The notes below the pieces were generated by a model. The model did no database searches, had not been told where the DNA came from, and saw only the letters and a list, made by a program, of their open reading frames with translations. DNA of 64,000 nt from Zeugodacus cucurbitae (taxonomy: Eukaryota; Arthropoda; Insecta; Diptera; Tephritidae): contig NC_071669.1 in NCBI RefSeq assembly GCF_028554725.1, positions 33,222,001 to 33,286,000 of the forward strand, given 5' to 3'. Below, piece after piece: positions 33,114 through 43,524 of this stretch (the first letter of the stretch is position 1; each line of letters begins with the position of its first letter). A program made the translations under genes and the position numbers.

Positions 33114-35380
33114 AAATAAAATAATGAACTCGAAGAATTTGTTCGGTGGTAACAATTTCGATTTGTAGCTTTTATCTTCATGCACGTTATTTTACTAGAT
33201 ATATGTTTTCTCCACGTAAGCCTTCTATCTAGGTGAATACCAAGATAGGTAACTTCATTCGCTTGAGGCACTAGAATATTGTTCATTTTTACTGCTGGGC
33301 ACATTTTTGGTCTTAGGGAAAATGTAACATGCTTGCACTTTTGTTCATTTACATTTATACGCCAGTTTGCTAGCCATTCTTCGACAGAACTTAAGTGCTT
33401 CGCTAATATTCTTGATGCTATAATGGGGCATTTGTTACGACTCACTAAAGCTGTGTCATCCGCAAAAGTTGATGTCAAGACATTATTAGCAGTTGGAAGA
33501 TCAGCTGTATATATTATGTATAAAGTTGGGCCTAAAACACTGCCCTGTGGTACTCCAGCCCTTATTTGTCGTTCATCAGATGTGAAATCTCCTACTTTAA
33601 CCATAAATTGTCTATTTTTTAGATAAGACTCCAATATTTTATACAATTCCAAAGGTAGAATGTTTTTAATCTTATATAAAAGGCCTTCATGCCACACTTT
33701 ATCAAACGCCTGAGCCACGTCTAGAAATATAGCTGAACAGTACTCTCTGTGCTCGAATGCTTTTCTTATTTCGTTAGTTATTCTATTTACTTGTTCTATT
33801 GTACTATGTTTTGCACGAAACCCGAATTGGTGCGTTGGTATTACATTATTTTCGTGGAGGAAAGGAGACATCTTTGATAGGAGCACCTTTTCAAATATTT
33901 TAGAAAGGCAGGGTAGAAGACTGATTGGTCTGTATGAAGACGGCTGTGTCAAGTCTTTCCCAGGTTTATCTATCAGGATAATCTGCGACTTTTTCCACGA
34001 AATTGGATAGTATCCAAAACTTAGAATTGCATTGAAGAGCAAAGAGAGCACCTCTACAGCAATATTTGGTAACTCAATTAGCAATTTTGGAGTGATATTA
34101 TCATGTCCTGGCGACTTTTTTGGATTAAGTTCTTTTATGATGCTAATAATTTCAGAAGGTGAAGTCTTAAAGGACTCGGGCGACTCATTTGCTGTGTTAG
34201 GTAAGATTGACAACTTAAAGTTATTCTTTGGGCAATTTGGTTGAAATACCTTTTCTAGGTGATTTGCAAAACAAATAGCCTTTTCCTCATCACTTCGAGC
34301 CCAATTTCCACCCAAGTCTCGTATAGGCATGTTGGAGTCGACTGGTGGCTTCATGGACTTTTGGGCTTTCCATAGTGAATTTTGCTTGCTTGAGTTTGGA
34401 CACAGCTTCTTTATATATATTTCATTGTTGAATTCTTCCTCGCGTTTAAGCGCTTTTTTTAATTTGCGTACAGCAGATTTCAACTGCAACTGAGTGGAAG
34501 GGGAGCGATTTATCTGCCATTCTCGTCTAGCACGTCTTTTTTCATTTACAAGCTGTTCTATTTCTCTATTGCTGATTTTTCTGAGACTAAGTGGCTTATA
34601 ATTTTTCTTTGGTGTTGCTAAGACCGCTGCGTTAATAATTATATGATTGAGTTCCCTTATACTTTTGTCAATATCTCTTTCTGTATTAATTTTGTTTTCA
34701 ATATTTATGTGGCTACTCACGTATTTTTTGTATTTTAACCAGTTCGTTTTGTGAGATGTTAGCCCCACTTTCTTTTCAACAAATATGGGTTGTTCACATA
34801 ACTTTATTAGTATAGGAGAGTGAACAGAAGATAGGTCAGTACTTGTATCTACTGTTATGTGCGATTTATCTATATTTTTGATCACAGCAAAATCAATTAA
34901 GTCTGGTATTTTTTTACGATCACTAGGCCAATTAATAAGTCGTGAGCCCCAATACATATGTTTTGCATTGTAATCTCCACCTGCTAGAAATCTATGACCT
35001 AGCGTTCCAAAAAAGTCTTTAAATTCGCTCTCTGTAATTTTAAAACGAGGTGGACAGTATATAGCTGTCAGGTTTAAGTATCCGCAACGATTTTTTATAG
35101 ATATTGTTGTAGCTTGTAACTGCGCTGTAGCATGAGATTCTAATGCGTGGTGGCTTAGTCGTTTTCTAACTAACACTGCTGTTCCACCATGTGCCTTTCC
35201 ATCTGGGTGATTTGTAACATAGAGTCTATACCCCGGTATAAAGAAATTCTTTTTATTCGTAAGATGGGTTTCTGACAATAGCATTACATCTATATTATTT
35301 TCATTCAGAAATCTAATAAGCTCCAATTTATGTTGGTTAACACCGTTAGCATTCCATATACAAACGCTAAGTACGCTCAT
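32258..35380 (-). CDS. 1,040-codon chimeric ORF: LINE A EN-RT fused in frame to LINE B Gag
   Basis: A single uninterrupted frame. Residues 1 to about 737 are LINE A ORF2 (endonuclease CIWNANGVNQHKLEL, RT palm AIFLDVAQAFDKVWHEG, catalytic FADDTALVS, YLGIHLDRRLTWRKHISSK). About 18 residues come from filler, and about 285 residues are LINE B ORF1 up to the second CCHC knuckle. The order is the reverse of the normal Gag-then-Pol arrangement. The endonuclease part lacks about 24 internal residues (SRL runs straight into INWPSD near 34930) but keeps the catalytic GGDYNAKH. The RT thumb and C-terminus are missing. The start is the ATGA overlap with LINE A ORF1. Whether it is expressed cannot be judged from sequence. 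Confidence 0.85.
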   Translation of the reverse strand: MSVLSVCIWNANGVNQHKLELIRFLNENNIDVMLLSETHLTNKKNFFIPGYRLYVTNHPDGKAHGGTAVLVRKRLSHHALESHATAQLQATTISIKNRCGYLNLTAIYCPPRFKITESEFKDFFGTLGHRFLAGGDYNAKHMYWGSRLINWPSDRKKIPDLIDFAVIKNIDKSHITVDTSTDLSSVHSPILIKLCEQPIFVEKKVGLTSHKTNWLKYKKYVSSHINIENKINTERDIDKSIRELNHIIINAAVLATPKKNYKPLSLRKISNREIEQLVNEKRRARREWQINRSPSTQLQLKSAVRKLKKALKREEEFNNEIYIKKLCPNSSKQNSLWKAQKSMKPPVDSNMPIRDLGGNWARSDEEKAICFANHLEKVFQPNCPKNNFKLSILPNTANESPESFKTSPSEIISIIKELNPKKSPGHDNITPKLLIELPNIAVEVLSLLFNAILSFGYYPISWKKSQIILIDKPGKDLTQPSSYRPISLLPCLSKIFEKVLLSKMSPFLHENNVIPTHQFGFRAKHSTIEQVNRITNEIRKAFEHREYCSAIFLDVAQAFDKVWHEGLLYKIKNILPLELYKILESYLKNRQFMVKVGDFTSDERQIRAGVPQGSVLGPTLYIIYTADLPTANNVLTSTFADDTALVSRNKCPIIASRILAKHLSSVEEWLANWRINVNEQKCKHVTFSLRPKMCPAVKMNNILVPQANEVTYLGIHLDRRLTWRKHISSKITCMKIKATNRNCYHRTNSSSSLFYFGIDRYVNIKRKLSPVKSAVNPKKFLGGTPTKNKPDVLNGNRFAVLSNGSDDDAKGTTTVAYAKPPPIYLRERSSNTLVAKLSEIVGTKNFHIVPLKKGNIDETKIQTYTEKSFMDVVKFLSDKNKNYYSYQLKSSKGLAVVIKGIESSVDSSEIKEALEECGFEVKTVVNIFNRNKVPQPMFRIELMPNSNQLKKNEVHPIYNLKYLLHRRVTVEEPHKRNGPVQCTNCQEYGHTKSYCTLRSVCVVCGDLHPTSKCILKKEDLNKKCSNCGGSHCQLQGLSCL
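33114..33167. other. 54-bp filler at the LINE A/LINE B junction
   Basis: This sequence belongs to neither ORF2 of A nor ORF1 of B. Its length is a multiple of three, so the frame is kept. It looks like templated filler from double-strand break repair, or the remnant of another insert. Confidence 0.6.
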
Positions 35381-36880
35381 TTTTTACTTAAAAAAGTTTG
35401 CAACATTTGATTTTGTGCTTTGATTACCTCTTGGATCATATTTTGCATAGTAGACATAAATTGTGTCATACATTGGGTAAGGTTTAAAATCATTGTTTCA
35501 ATGCTTCCATTTGGTTGGTTTTGGGTCATTTGCATTTGCGTTGTGTTGCCTTTCACCACATTTGCATAGCTCCCTTGTGTAGCATTATTTTTAAGAATAC
35601 ATTGATTTGAAATATGGACAGGGTTTTCAATAATTTCGTTAGAAGGAATATTTATCATTTGATTACGGCGTGTTTGAATTGCAACAGACAATTTCGTTTT
35701 TAACTCTTTGTATACCGGGCAACCCCTATAGTTTGCAGTGTGATTTCCACCACAATTACTACATTTTTTATTTAAATCCTCTTTTTTACGAGTACATTTT
35801 GATGTAGGATGCAGATCACCACACACCACACAGACACTGCGTAGAGTGCAATATGCTTTCGTGTGCCCATACTCTTGGCAGTTGGTGCATTGTACCGGAC
35901 CATTTCTTTTATGTGGTTCCTCGACGGTAATTCTGCGATGGAGCAAATATTTTAACTTGTAAATTGGATGCGTTTCATTTTTCTTTAGTTGTTCATTATT
36001 TGGCATCAGTTCTATTTTGAACGTTGGTTGTGGGACTTTATTTCTGTTAAAAATATTTACTGCTGATTTAATTCTAAAACCACCTTCTTCCAGAGCTTCT
36101 TTAACTTCGTTAGAGTCTACCGAAGACTCTATACCTTTTATGACTACCACTAGGCCTTTAGAGCTCTTCAATTGGTACGAGTAATAATTCTTATTATTAT
36201 TTGATAAGTATTTTACTACATCCATGAAACTTTTTTCAGTGTACGTCAGAATTTTTGTTTCATCTATGTTACCTTTTTTTAAAGGCACTATATGAAAGTT
36301 GTTTGTGCCTATTAAATTACTTAATTTGGAGACAAGCGCATTTGGGCTACGCTCACGCAAATATATTGGAGGAGGTTTGGCATTCACTGCTGCAGTGGTA
36401 CCCTTCGCATCGTCGTTAGGTTCTTTGCTCAGTAAGGCAAATCTATTACCATTTAAAATTTCTGGCTTTTTACCACTTGGCGTGTCTGCTTGAAATTTTT
36501 TATTATTGACCGCTGATTTAATTGGACTAGATTTCCTTTTTGTGTTTATGTAGCGGTCAATACCAGTCTGAATAGATGGTCCTTTCTTTCTTGCATTGTG
36601 TATTCTCACCTTCCTTTTTCTTTTCCTTCGTTATCTGGGTGCTTGCTGGTACCTGCATACTTGTCGCTGTCAGCGCATTTGTTGTTGCGCGATTGCTGTT
36701 TACTGCTGCTTCTGTTGACTGCGACCTTTGCTTCGATTCCATTTCAGCTGATCGCTGTGATGACTCATCACCGCCGTTGCTCTTTTTGTTGGCTGGAGTT
36801 GTTTGTGTTGGCTCCACAAAGCTGAAGTAGGCATTTAAGGAATGCCTACGACTTTGCTGGTGAGGCTGCGCAGCGCTCAT
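35377..36880 (-). pseudogene. LINE A ORF1: Gag-like zinc-knuckle protein with one frameshift
   Basis: Nearly complete ORF1, about 500 codons. The N-terminus MSAAQPHQQSRRHSLNAYF is followed by a Ser/Thr/Asn-rich low-complexity region. A frame change near 36590 leads into KKGPSIQTGIDRYINTKRK, PPPIYLRERSPN, the PRE_C2HC-like domain and three intact CCHC-type knuckles (CTNCQEYGHTKAYC, CVVCGDLHPTSKC, CSNCGGNHTANYRGC). The C-terminal helix contains repeated MxQFMSTMQNM-like hydrophobics, probably for oligomerisation. It packages element RNA in Jockey-clade LINEs. The final codons read AAA AAA TGA, overlapping the ORF2 start ATG by the ATGA arrangement. Only one indel separates it from an open frame. 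Confidence 0.9.
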
Positions 36881-37305
36881 TATTGTTTATTTGATTTTAT
36901 TGTTTTTATATTTTTGTTTTGTGCACTATTTGTTTATGTTTATTGTAATAATTTTTGTACCCTGTTTTTTGATTTAATTGTTTGTTGACAATTTAACCGA
37001 TTTTTACCATTTCAGGTACAGAGAGAAACTGTTATAAGAAAAAAATTCAGAGGGATTTACCGATATTTTCGGTGAAAAATTACCCTTAGGCACTGAGTTC
37101 TTCATGTTCGATATCAGGGGCCTTGAAAAATCATGGTTCGATTTTGACAATTTTTCTACAAGTGATGTCACAGCTCAAATACAGTATTTGTGTAATGTTT
37201 TATTCCGCTATCTTCATTAGTTCCTAATGTATATATGTATTATAAAGTGAACGAAACAAAAGAATTCAAAATTGAGTTATATGGGAAGTAGACCACAACT
37301 ACTAC
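36601..37305 (-). repeat. 705-bp tandem duplication, unit 1 (5' end of LINE A plus flank)
   Basis: Repeated head to tail at 37306-38010 with almost no change (one C/T near 37211 versus 37916). The unit contains the ORF1 N-terminus (about 93 codons), the LINE 5' UTR (to about 37012) and about 290 bp of the CTCTCGCA repeat into which the LINE inserted. Confidence 0.9.
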
Positions 37306-38550
37306 TATTCTCACCTTCCTTTTTCTTTTCCTTCGTTATCTGGGTGCTTGCTGGTACCTGCATACTTGTCGCTGTCAGCGCATTTGTTGTTGCGCGATTG
37401 CTGTTTACTGCTGCTTCTGTTGACTGCGACCTTTGCTTCGATTCCATTTCAGCTGATCGCTGTGATGACTCATCACCGCCGTTGCTCTTTTTGTTGGCTG
37501 GAGTTGTTTGTGTTGGCTCCACAAAGCTGAAGTAGGCATTTAAGGAATGCCTACGACTTTGCTGGTGAGGCTGCGCAGCGCTCATTATTGTTTATTTGAT
37601 TTTATTGTTTTTATATTTTTGTTTTGTGCACTATTTGTTTATGTTTATTGTAATAATTTTTGTACCCTGTTTTTTGATTTAATTGTTTGTTGACAATTTA
37701 ACCGATTTTTACCATTTCAGGTACAGAGAGAAACTGTTATAAGAAAAAAATTCAGAGGGATTTACCGATATTTTCGGTGAAAAATTACCCTTAGGCACTG
37801 AGTTCTTCATGTTCGATATCAGGGGCCTTGAAAAATCATGGTTCGATTTTGACAATTTTTCTACAAGTGATGTCACAGCTCAAATACAGTATTTGTGTAA
37901 TGTTTTATTCTGCTATCTTCATTAGTTCCTAATGTATATATGTATTATAAAGTGAACGAAACAAAAGAATTCAAAATTGAGTTATATGGGAAGTAGACCA
38001 CAACTACGATTTCGTCCATATTCCACCCGTGTCATCAGGGTGTCATTTTCCATTTTGTAAAAAAAATATCAGTGCAGCTTCCTTCTGCCATTTCTTATGT
38101 AAAATTTGGTGTTTCTGACGTTTTTCGTTAGTGAGTTAACGCACTTTTAGGTATTTTCAACCTAACCTTTGTATGGGGGGTGAGCGTGGTTATTATCCGA
38201 TTTCTTTCATTTTTGGACTGTATAAGGAAATGACTAAAATAAACGACTGCAGAAAGTTTGGTTTATATAGCTTTATTGGTTTGCGAGTTATATAAAAACC
38301 TATCAGGGTGCCAAGGAACATGTGTTCCAAGTTTTATTAAGATAGCTTAATTTTTACTCAAGTTATCGCTTGCACGGATAGACGGACAGACGGACGGACA
38401 GACATCCGGATTTCAAATCCACTCGTTATCCTGATCATTTATGTATATATAACCCCATATCTAACTTTTATATTTCTTGGTGACACAAATAACCGTTATG
38501 TGAACAAAACTATTATACTCTGTGCAACAGGTTGCGAGAGTATAAAAAGC
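37013..38550 (-). repeat. CTCTCGCA-family repeat, reversed, host of the LINE A insertion
   Basis: Contains the segments TTTTCCATTTTGTAAAAAAA, GTGCAGCTTCCTTCTGCCAT, GACGTTTTTCGTTAGTGAGT, the GGACAGACGGACGGACAGACATCCGG microsatellite region and the end TTGCGAGAGTATAAAA at 38530-38547, in reverse order relative to 20261-21461. The distal end was cut where LINE A inserted (about 37012), and its first 290 bp are present twice because of the 705-bp duplication. Confidence 0.8.
37306..38010 (-). repeat. 705-bp tandem duplication, unit 2 (extra LINE 5' end)
   Basis: Second unit. Its minus-strand frame from 37585 starts with the same MSAAQPHQQ N-terminus and runs off the duplication edge into about nine unrelated residues (EGENSSSCGLLPI) before a stop. 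Jockey-clade LINEs carry their promoter in the 5' UTR, so this is a second potential promoter upstream of LINE A. Confidence 0.85.
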
Positions 38551-39855
38551 TGCAGTATTTGCAAATCATTTGAGAAACACATTTACACCTAACGATGGAG
38601 ATGAGCTAAACTGTGAAAATAGTTGGTTGGATCCACTCGTCAGCATTTCTCCAGTTACTTGTAAAGAAATTAAAAGTCTTATTAGGAACGCAAGGCTCAA
38701 TTTAATAACCGGAAAGATATATACCAAAGGATTGTATTATAAACATTGTAAACAGCGCATTATACTAAGATACGTGCCATCGCTTTGGAAAATATTTGAA
38801 GTTATTATGATATCTAAGCCGGGTAAACCACTACATGATGTCACATCTTACAGGCCAATATCGCTGCTGCCAGCTCTATCGAAAGTCTTCGAGAATGTTC
38901 TCATAAAGAGGCTCAAATCAATAATAGATCCTTATACCAGTACATCAGTCCGGCTTTCGTGATTATCATTCAGCAATCGACCAGGTACATCGAATCTTTA
39001 ATTTCGTTGAAAATGCTATGGATAAAAAGAACGTTTTTTCGGCGGCCTTCTTAGACGTGTCTCAGGCTTTTGATAGAGTTTGGCATTCGGGTCTACTGCT
39101 GAAACTGAAATGCATGTTACCCAAACAATATTGCGAAATAATTGCTTCCTACCTAAAAGACAGATACTTTCGCATAAAAGAAGAGGATGCATACTCAAAC
39201 TTGCAACCGATAGAAGCGGGTGTTCCACAGGGAAGCGTGTTGGGGCCAATGCTTTACTTGCTTTTTACAAGTAATATCCCCATTGACTCAAATTATGTGA
39301 CAGCGGCATTTGCGGATGGCACAGCCCTGTTAGCAACAGGAGAGTCAACCTCAATATCTACCCTTCGAGTGCAAACAGCAGTCAATGCAATTACTAAATG
39401 GGCTTCCAAGTGGCGCATTAAATTAAACGATTCCAAATCAATGCACGTAGACTTTACTTTAAAAAAACCATCATACCATCCCATTTATATAAATGGTACT
39501 CTTATACCACATCACAATAACGCTAAGTACCTAGGAATAACCCTAGATGTTAAGCTTCGCTGGAAAGAGCATGTCAAGAAAAAAAGGTGCCAGCTTGATT
39601 TAAAATTTGCTATGTTTTTCCATCTGGTCGGTAGGAGATCCACGCTTTCAATCGCAAACAAGCTGTTTATATATAATCAAGTACTAAAGCCTATTTGTGC
39701 CTATGGAGCTCAATTATGGGGTTAATCAAGTCAAAACTGTATTGCCTGCATTCAGCGCTTCCAAAATAAGGTACTAAGAAGTATAGTTAATGCTCCTTGG
39801 AATGTTAGATCTGCTGACCTTCACCGCGATCTTGGTGTTATCTTGGTTTACTAGT
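38551..39855 (+). pseudogene. Jockey-like LINE D, RT fragment with altered catalytic box
   Basis: RT of a second Jockey-like family, the one also found antisense in the 4.44-kb units. Order: FANHL-like linker with FTPNDGDEL, SYRPISLLPALSKVFENVL, frame change near 38942, FRDYHSAIDQVHR, SAAFLDVSQAFDRVWHSG, GVPQGSVLGPMLYLLFTSNI, then FADGTALLA where FADD is expected, YLGITLDVKLRWKEHV and, beyond an in-frame TAA at 39723, IQRFQNKVLRSIVNAPWNVR. Loss of the second catalytic Asp, one frameshift and at least one stop make it dead. No endonuclease and no 3' tail are present. It abuts the CTCTCGCA repeat at its 5' side. Confidence 0.85.
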
Positions 39856-39869
39856 TACTTTGCTTGATC

Positions 39870-41040
39870 CATATATCGTACTTACGGTGAAGGAGCTTCC
39901 GACAGGGATTACTTCTTGTAGCTCCTTGATGTATTGTACCTTTTATGGCCTTTTCGCCACTAGTTTGATACCCTGGAGAAGTTGTGGCCTGCCTAAACTT
40001 AGAAGATAAGTTAACTTTCATTGACTCTGGGGCTTGCCTTTCTTGGTGGTTGTCGTTATCCTGTTGCCTTTTTCCAAAATCTCACCCTCACGTTCATCTT
40101 TGTAGTTTGTGCCTTGTTTCGCGTGCGCTCGCTTTATATTATTTTCCCTCGCCGGTTCTCTTTCTGCAATATCTTTGGCTAGTGCTAATGTAGACGTTAA
40201 TTCTTTGGCTATGCCAGAAAAACAATGAAATTAAGGAGCTTTTTCAAGCCAGAAATGAAGGCATGGAGTGCGTCTGCCCTGACTTCATCGTTGAGCAATG
40301 TAGCCTCGAGTAACATTACAATCTTGTTATAACAAGGGTCAATTTCCTTTCGACATCATCATAATATTCCGTGAGGCTTAATTCACTTTGCCCACCCTTT
40401 TCGATGGCCAACCTCAATAGGCGTAGCGATGTTTTAACTGCGTATAAGCAATCTACTGTGTTGTGAGACACTAGCACTGCTATTTCTACACCCCTTATTT
40501 TATTTCTGGTGATCGTTACCGCTTTGTAATGCACCTGCCTTTAAATAGTTTAAACAGCTCGTACGCGTCTACGACAGAATGCCTTTATGCCACGCACTCG
40601 TCAGACCCCTCACTAAACGCGGGAATTGACGTAATTAAATCAAGATTATCGTACCTGATTTTTGAATTTACGGAAATTATTTAATAAACTTTCACTTGTA
40701 GCATTTGAATCCACAAATTGTTAACTTTTGTGCTCATATCATTAAGCTGTGCCTGGAATCTTTCGTTACTGCTGCGTAAATGCTTGGCTGACAACGATCC
40801 GCACTAGCTCTTGCACTTGATTAATATTCAAGTCACTTTGTGTGTGACTATAGCCCACTTCTGCTTTCATCTGATAGTTGCCTCTGTATATGGTCTAACT
40901 CTACTTCAGTGGTCGGCTCGAGAGGAATTGCGACTGTGTAGATGAGCACGAAAGAAAAGATACCCAGTGAGAACTCTGGAACCTTACATTTTGAGAATGT
41001 TTTCCTTTTTGCCATTAAACAATGCATTTTTGTGCTCATT
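39870..41040 (-). pseudogene. Ty3/Gypsy (errantivirus-like) gag remnant
   Basis: Minus-strand frames broken by many stops and shifts resemble errantivirus-type Gag: a capsid-like segment (about 40320-40540), a Leu/Ala-rich stretch followed by a charged region (about 40100-40200), and a short acidic/polar C-terminal part (about 39900-40030). There is no zinc knuckle and no pol in the window. The longest intact pieces are 63-72 codons. It may be the same family as the env/LTR remnant at 28 kb, but no shared sequence proves that. Confidence 0.5.
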
Positions 41041-41395
41041 TCTTCATTTTAGTTATTTTATTAATAAAACAAATTAATTAGATCGTAAAAGCCTTAACTT
41101 TAACAATGCAACAGTATTGAGCATGTTTAAGATGACATTAAGTGCTGTCTGTTCGTTTGAATTACTGGATAGTGTATTCTATTGGTTGCTCTATAACGCT
41201 TAAAGTGGCCATATATTGATCTGTATGAAATCGTTTCACCATACACGACATACAAATCCATTTTACGCGCGGTCTTCAATGAATAAATATGCGAGAGATG
41301 AAGCGGATAATGTAATAACACTTCTTGTAATTTTGATAAAAATTTGTTTTATTTGTAATTTATATTTCTGTCTAATCAAACATTATTCAAATTAT
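41041..41395. other. Unassigned spacer
   Basis: AT-rich, with no recognisable element apart from short frames without motifs. Confidence 0.5.
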
Positions 41396-42930
41396 TTTCC
41401 TTCAATATTTCTTTATTTATTGAATCTGCTTTGTTTAAAGCGTAACAATAAGTATTAAAATCTTAAATCTATTTACAACTAAGTAAGCTCAAGAATGTGG
41501 TTGATCTGTTTTGGTAGAACGTTGCTGTTTAGCAGGCAGATAGATCTAAATATGATTTATATCTAAAAATGAGTTTCTGACAGCAGCATAACTTCTATGC
41601 TTTTTTCAGTCAGAAATCGTGTTATCTCCAGTTTGTGTTGGTTTATACCGTTGGCATTCCATATACAAATACATTGAGTAAGATTAAGAATCATATTTCC
41701 AATACCTCCATTTGATGGATTTTGCGGTTGTTGCATTTGCCCAGCGTTGCCTTTTACAACATTTGCATAGCTTCCTTGGATAAGGATATTCTATACCTGG
41801 TTTCGAACTCTGGTCTGTAATTTCTACATTTTCATTACGAGGAATTTTCATCATTTGGTTACGACGAGCTTGAATTCCCAGTGACAATTTTGAGTTCAAG
41901 TCTTTATATACAGGGCAGCCCCTGTAGTTAGCAGTGTGATTTCCTCCACAATTACTGCATTTTTTATTTGTATCCTCTTGTTTAAGAGCACATTTTGATG
42001 GTGGGTGTAAATCACCACATACCACACAAACACTGCGTAGAGTGCAATAAGATTTGGTATGCCCATACTCTTGGCAGTTAGTACATTGTACCGGACCATT
42101 TCTTTACCACATTTTTAATTCCAAAGCCGCATTCTTCAAGGGCTGTCATTAGATTCTTCCGAAGGCTCAATGCCTTTTACAACAACAACTAGGCTTTTAG
42201 AGCTCTTCAGTTGATAAGAATAATAATTCTGGTTGTTATTTGACAAAAATTGGCTTTTTTCAAAGGCACTATATGAAAATTGTTTGTACCTACAACTTCA
42301 CTTAGTTTATCAACAAGTGCATTTGAGCTACGCTCACGCAAATATATTGGCGGCGGCTTGGCATTCACGACTGTGGTGGTACCCTTCGCATCGTCGTCCA
42401 AACCATTGCTTAGTATAGCAAATCTGTTCCCATTGAAATTTCCAGGCTTATTTGTATTAAGCGTGGCGGTTGACGTAGCCGTTAATGCCCTCTGAACAGA
42501 TACTTTTCTTTTTGGCACATGCTCACCTTGCATTTTGTTTTCTTTGGCGTCCGCTCGTTTGCTGATACCTACTTGCTTGATGTTGCCTGCTGATTTGTTG
42601 TTGCGCACTTGCTGTTTTTTTCTGCTTCTATTGATCCCTTCTGCTGCTCGGCTGAGCGCTTCGACGACTCATCTTTCTCGCCGTTGGATTGTTTATTTGT
42701 GAGAGCAGATTTTGCAGCTGCACTTCAACAATGCTGAAGTGGGCGTTCAGAGAATGCCTACGACCTTGCTGTTGAGACTGCGCAGCGCTCATGTTTATTT
42801 TTTATTTGATGGTTTTGTTTCACTTTTATATGTTGTTTGTTATTTATTGTTATTTTAAACTGATTTGTTTTGGGTAAATTTTCTGTTTTGATTTAATTTT
42901 CGGTTACACAATTTATTGGTTGTTTATTTT
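41396..42930 (-). pseudogene. LINE C: internally deleted copy of the LINE A/B family
   Basis: On the minus strand the order is 5' UTR and ORF1 N-terminus (MSAAQSQQQGRRHSLNAHF from 42793), several stops and shifts, PPPIYLRERSSNALVDKL (42300-42350), an approximately 200-bp loss before the first zinc knuckle, CVVCGDLHPPSKC and CSNCGGNHTANYRGC (41900-42030), then about 45 codons matching the start of ORF2 (41550-41680), and finally the ORF2 end and 3' UTR (41396-41540). Nearly all of ORF2 including the RT is deleted. The surviving ends are those needed for mobilisation in trans, but the ORF1 damage suggests simple decay. Confidence 0.75.
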
Positions 42931-43012
42931 TCTACAACTACAACCCTACAACTTTGCTTCCGCCGTTTTCAAATAGATGTCTCTAGGGCCAAGCACTGGT
43001 CGATTAAATCGT

Positions 43013-43524
43013 TTTATATCGATCTTGGACATTTGTGCCAACATTAACCCAACAAAATATTTGTAGAGGTCTGTTCGCATCCCAAACTTATTCTGAACTG
43101 AAAATGTCACTTTTTGAGCCGAATTCTCGACATTTGCACGGAATACGCATGCAGCCAGAGAGATGGGCAAAAGTAGTAACTAGCGACGGTCAATATTTTG
43201 AATAAAATTTTTGTAACCGTTTTTATACAAAAAAGAATTGAATTTGCAAAAAAAAAACGGTGGAAGCAAAGTTGTAGACCAATATTTGTTTATAAAAGTT
43301 TTCACGGAGCGCATTAAACTCGTCCGTACTCTTTGAATGCTCACTCTGTGCAATTGAAGAACTATTATTTGTAAAAATATTGTTTTTTCATGTAAAATTT
43401 GCCCTATTTCGTCGTTTCTTCTCCAAATCACCAATTGTATACATACAGAGCTATACACGACAAACATGTGTACACTCCATCGTAAAAAATTTAGAATTTT
43501 CCCCAACATGGATTGACATGCACA
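43013..43524. repeat. 510-bp direct repeat, left copy, flanking an RTE-like LINE
   Basis: Starts ATCGATCTTGGACATTTGTG and ends GGATTGACATGCACA. It recurs in the same orientation at 45103-45612, immediately after the LINE. The copies differ at several percent of sites, for example near 43085-43235 versus 45175-45290. It carries no recognisable gene and lacks TG..CA ends, so it is not an LTR. Confidence 0.85.

Noticed and set aside
29129..37012. Telomeric HeT-A/TART-like array of head-to-tail Jockey LINEs
   Set aside because: There are only two elements, the junction is a deletion with filler rather than poly(A)-to-5'-end, and the surroundings are interstitial-type repeats.
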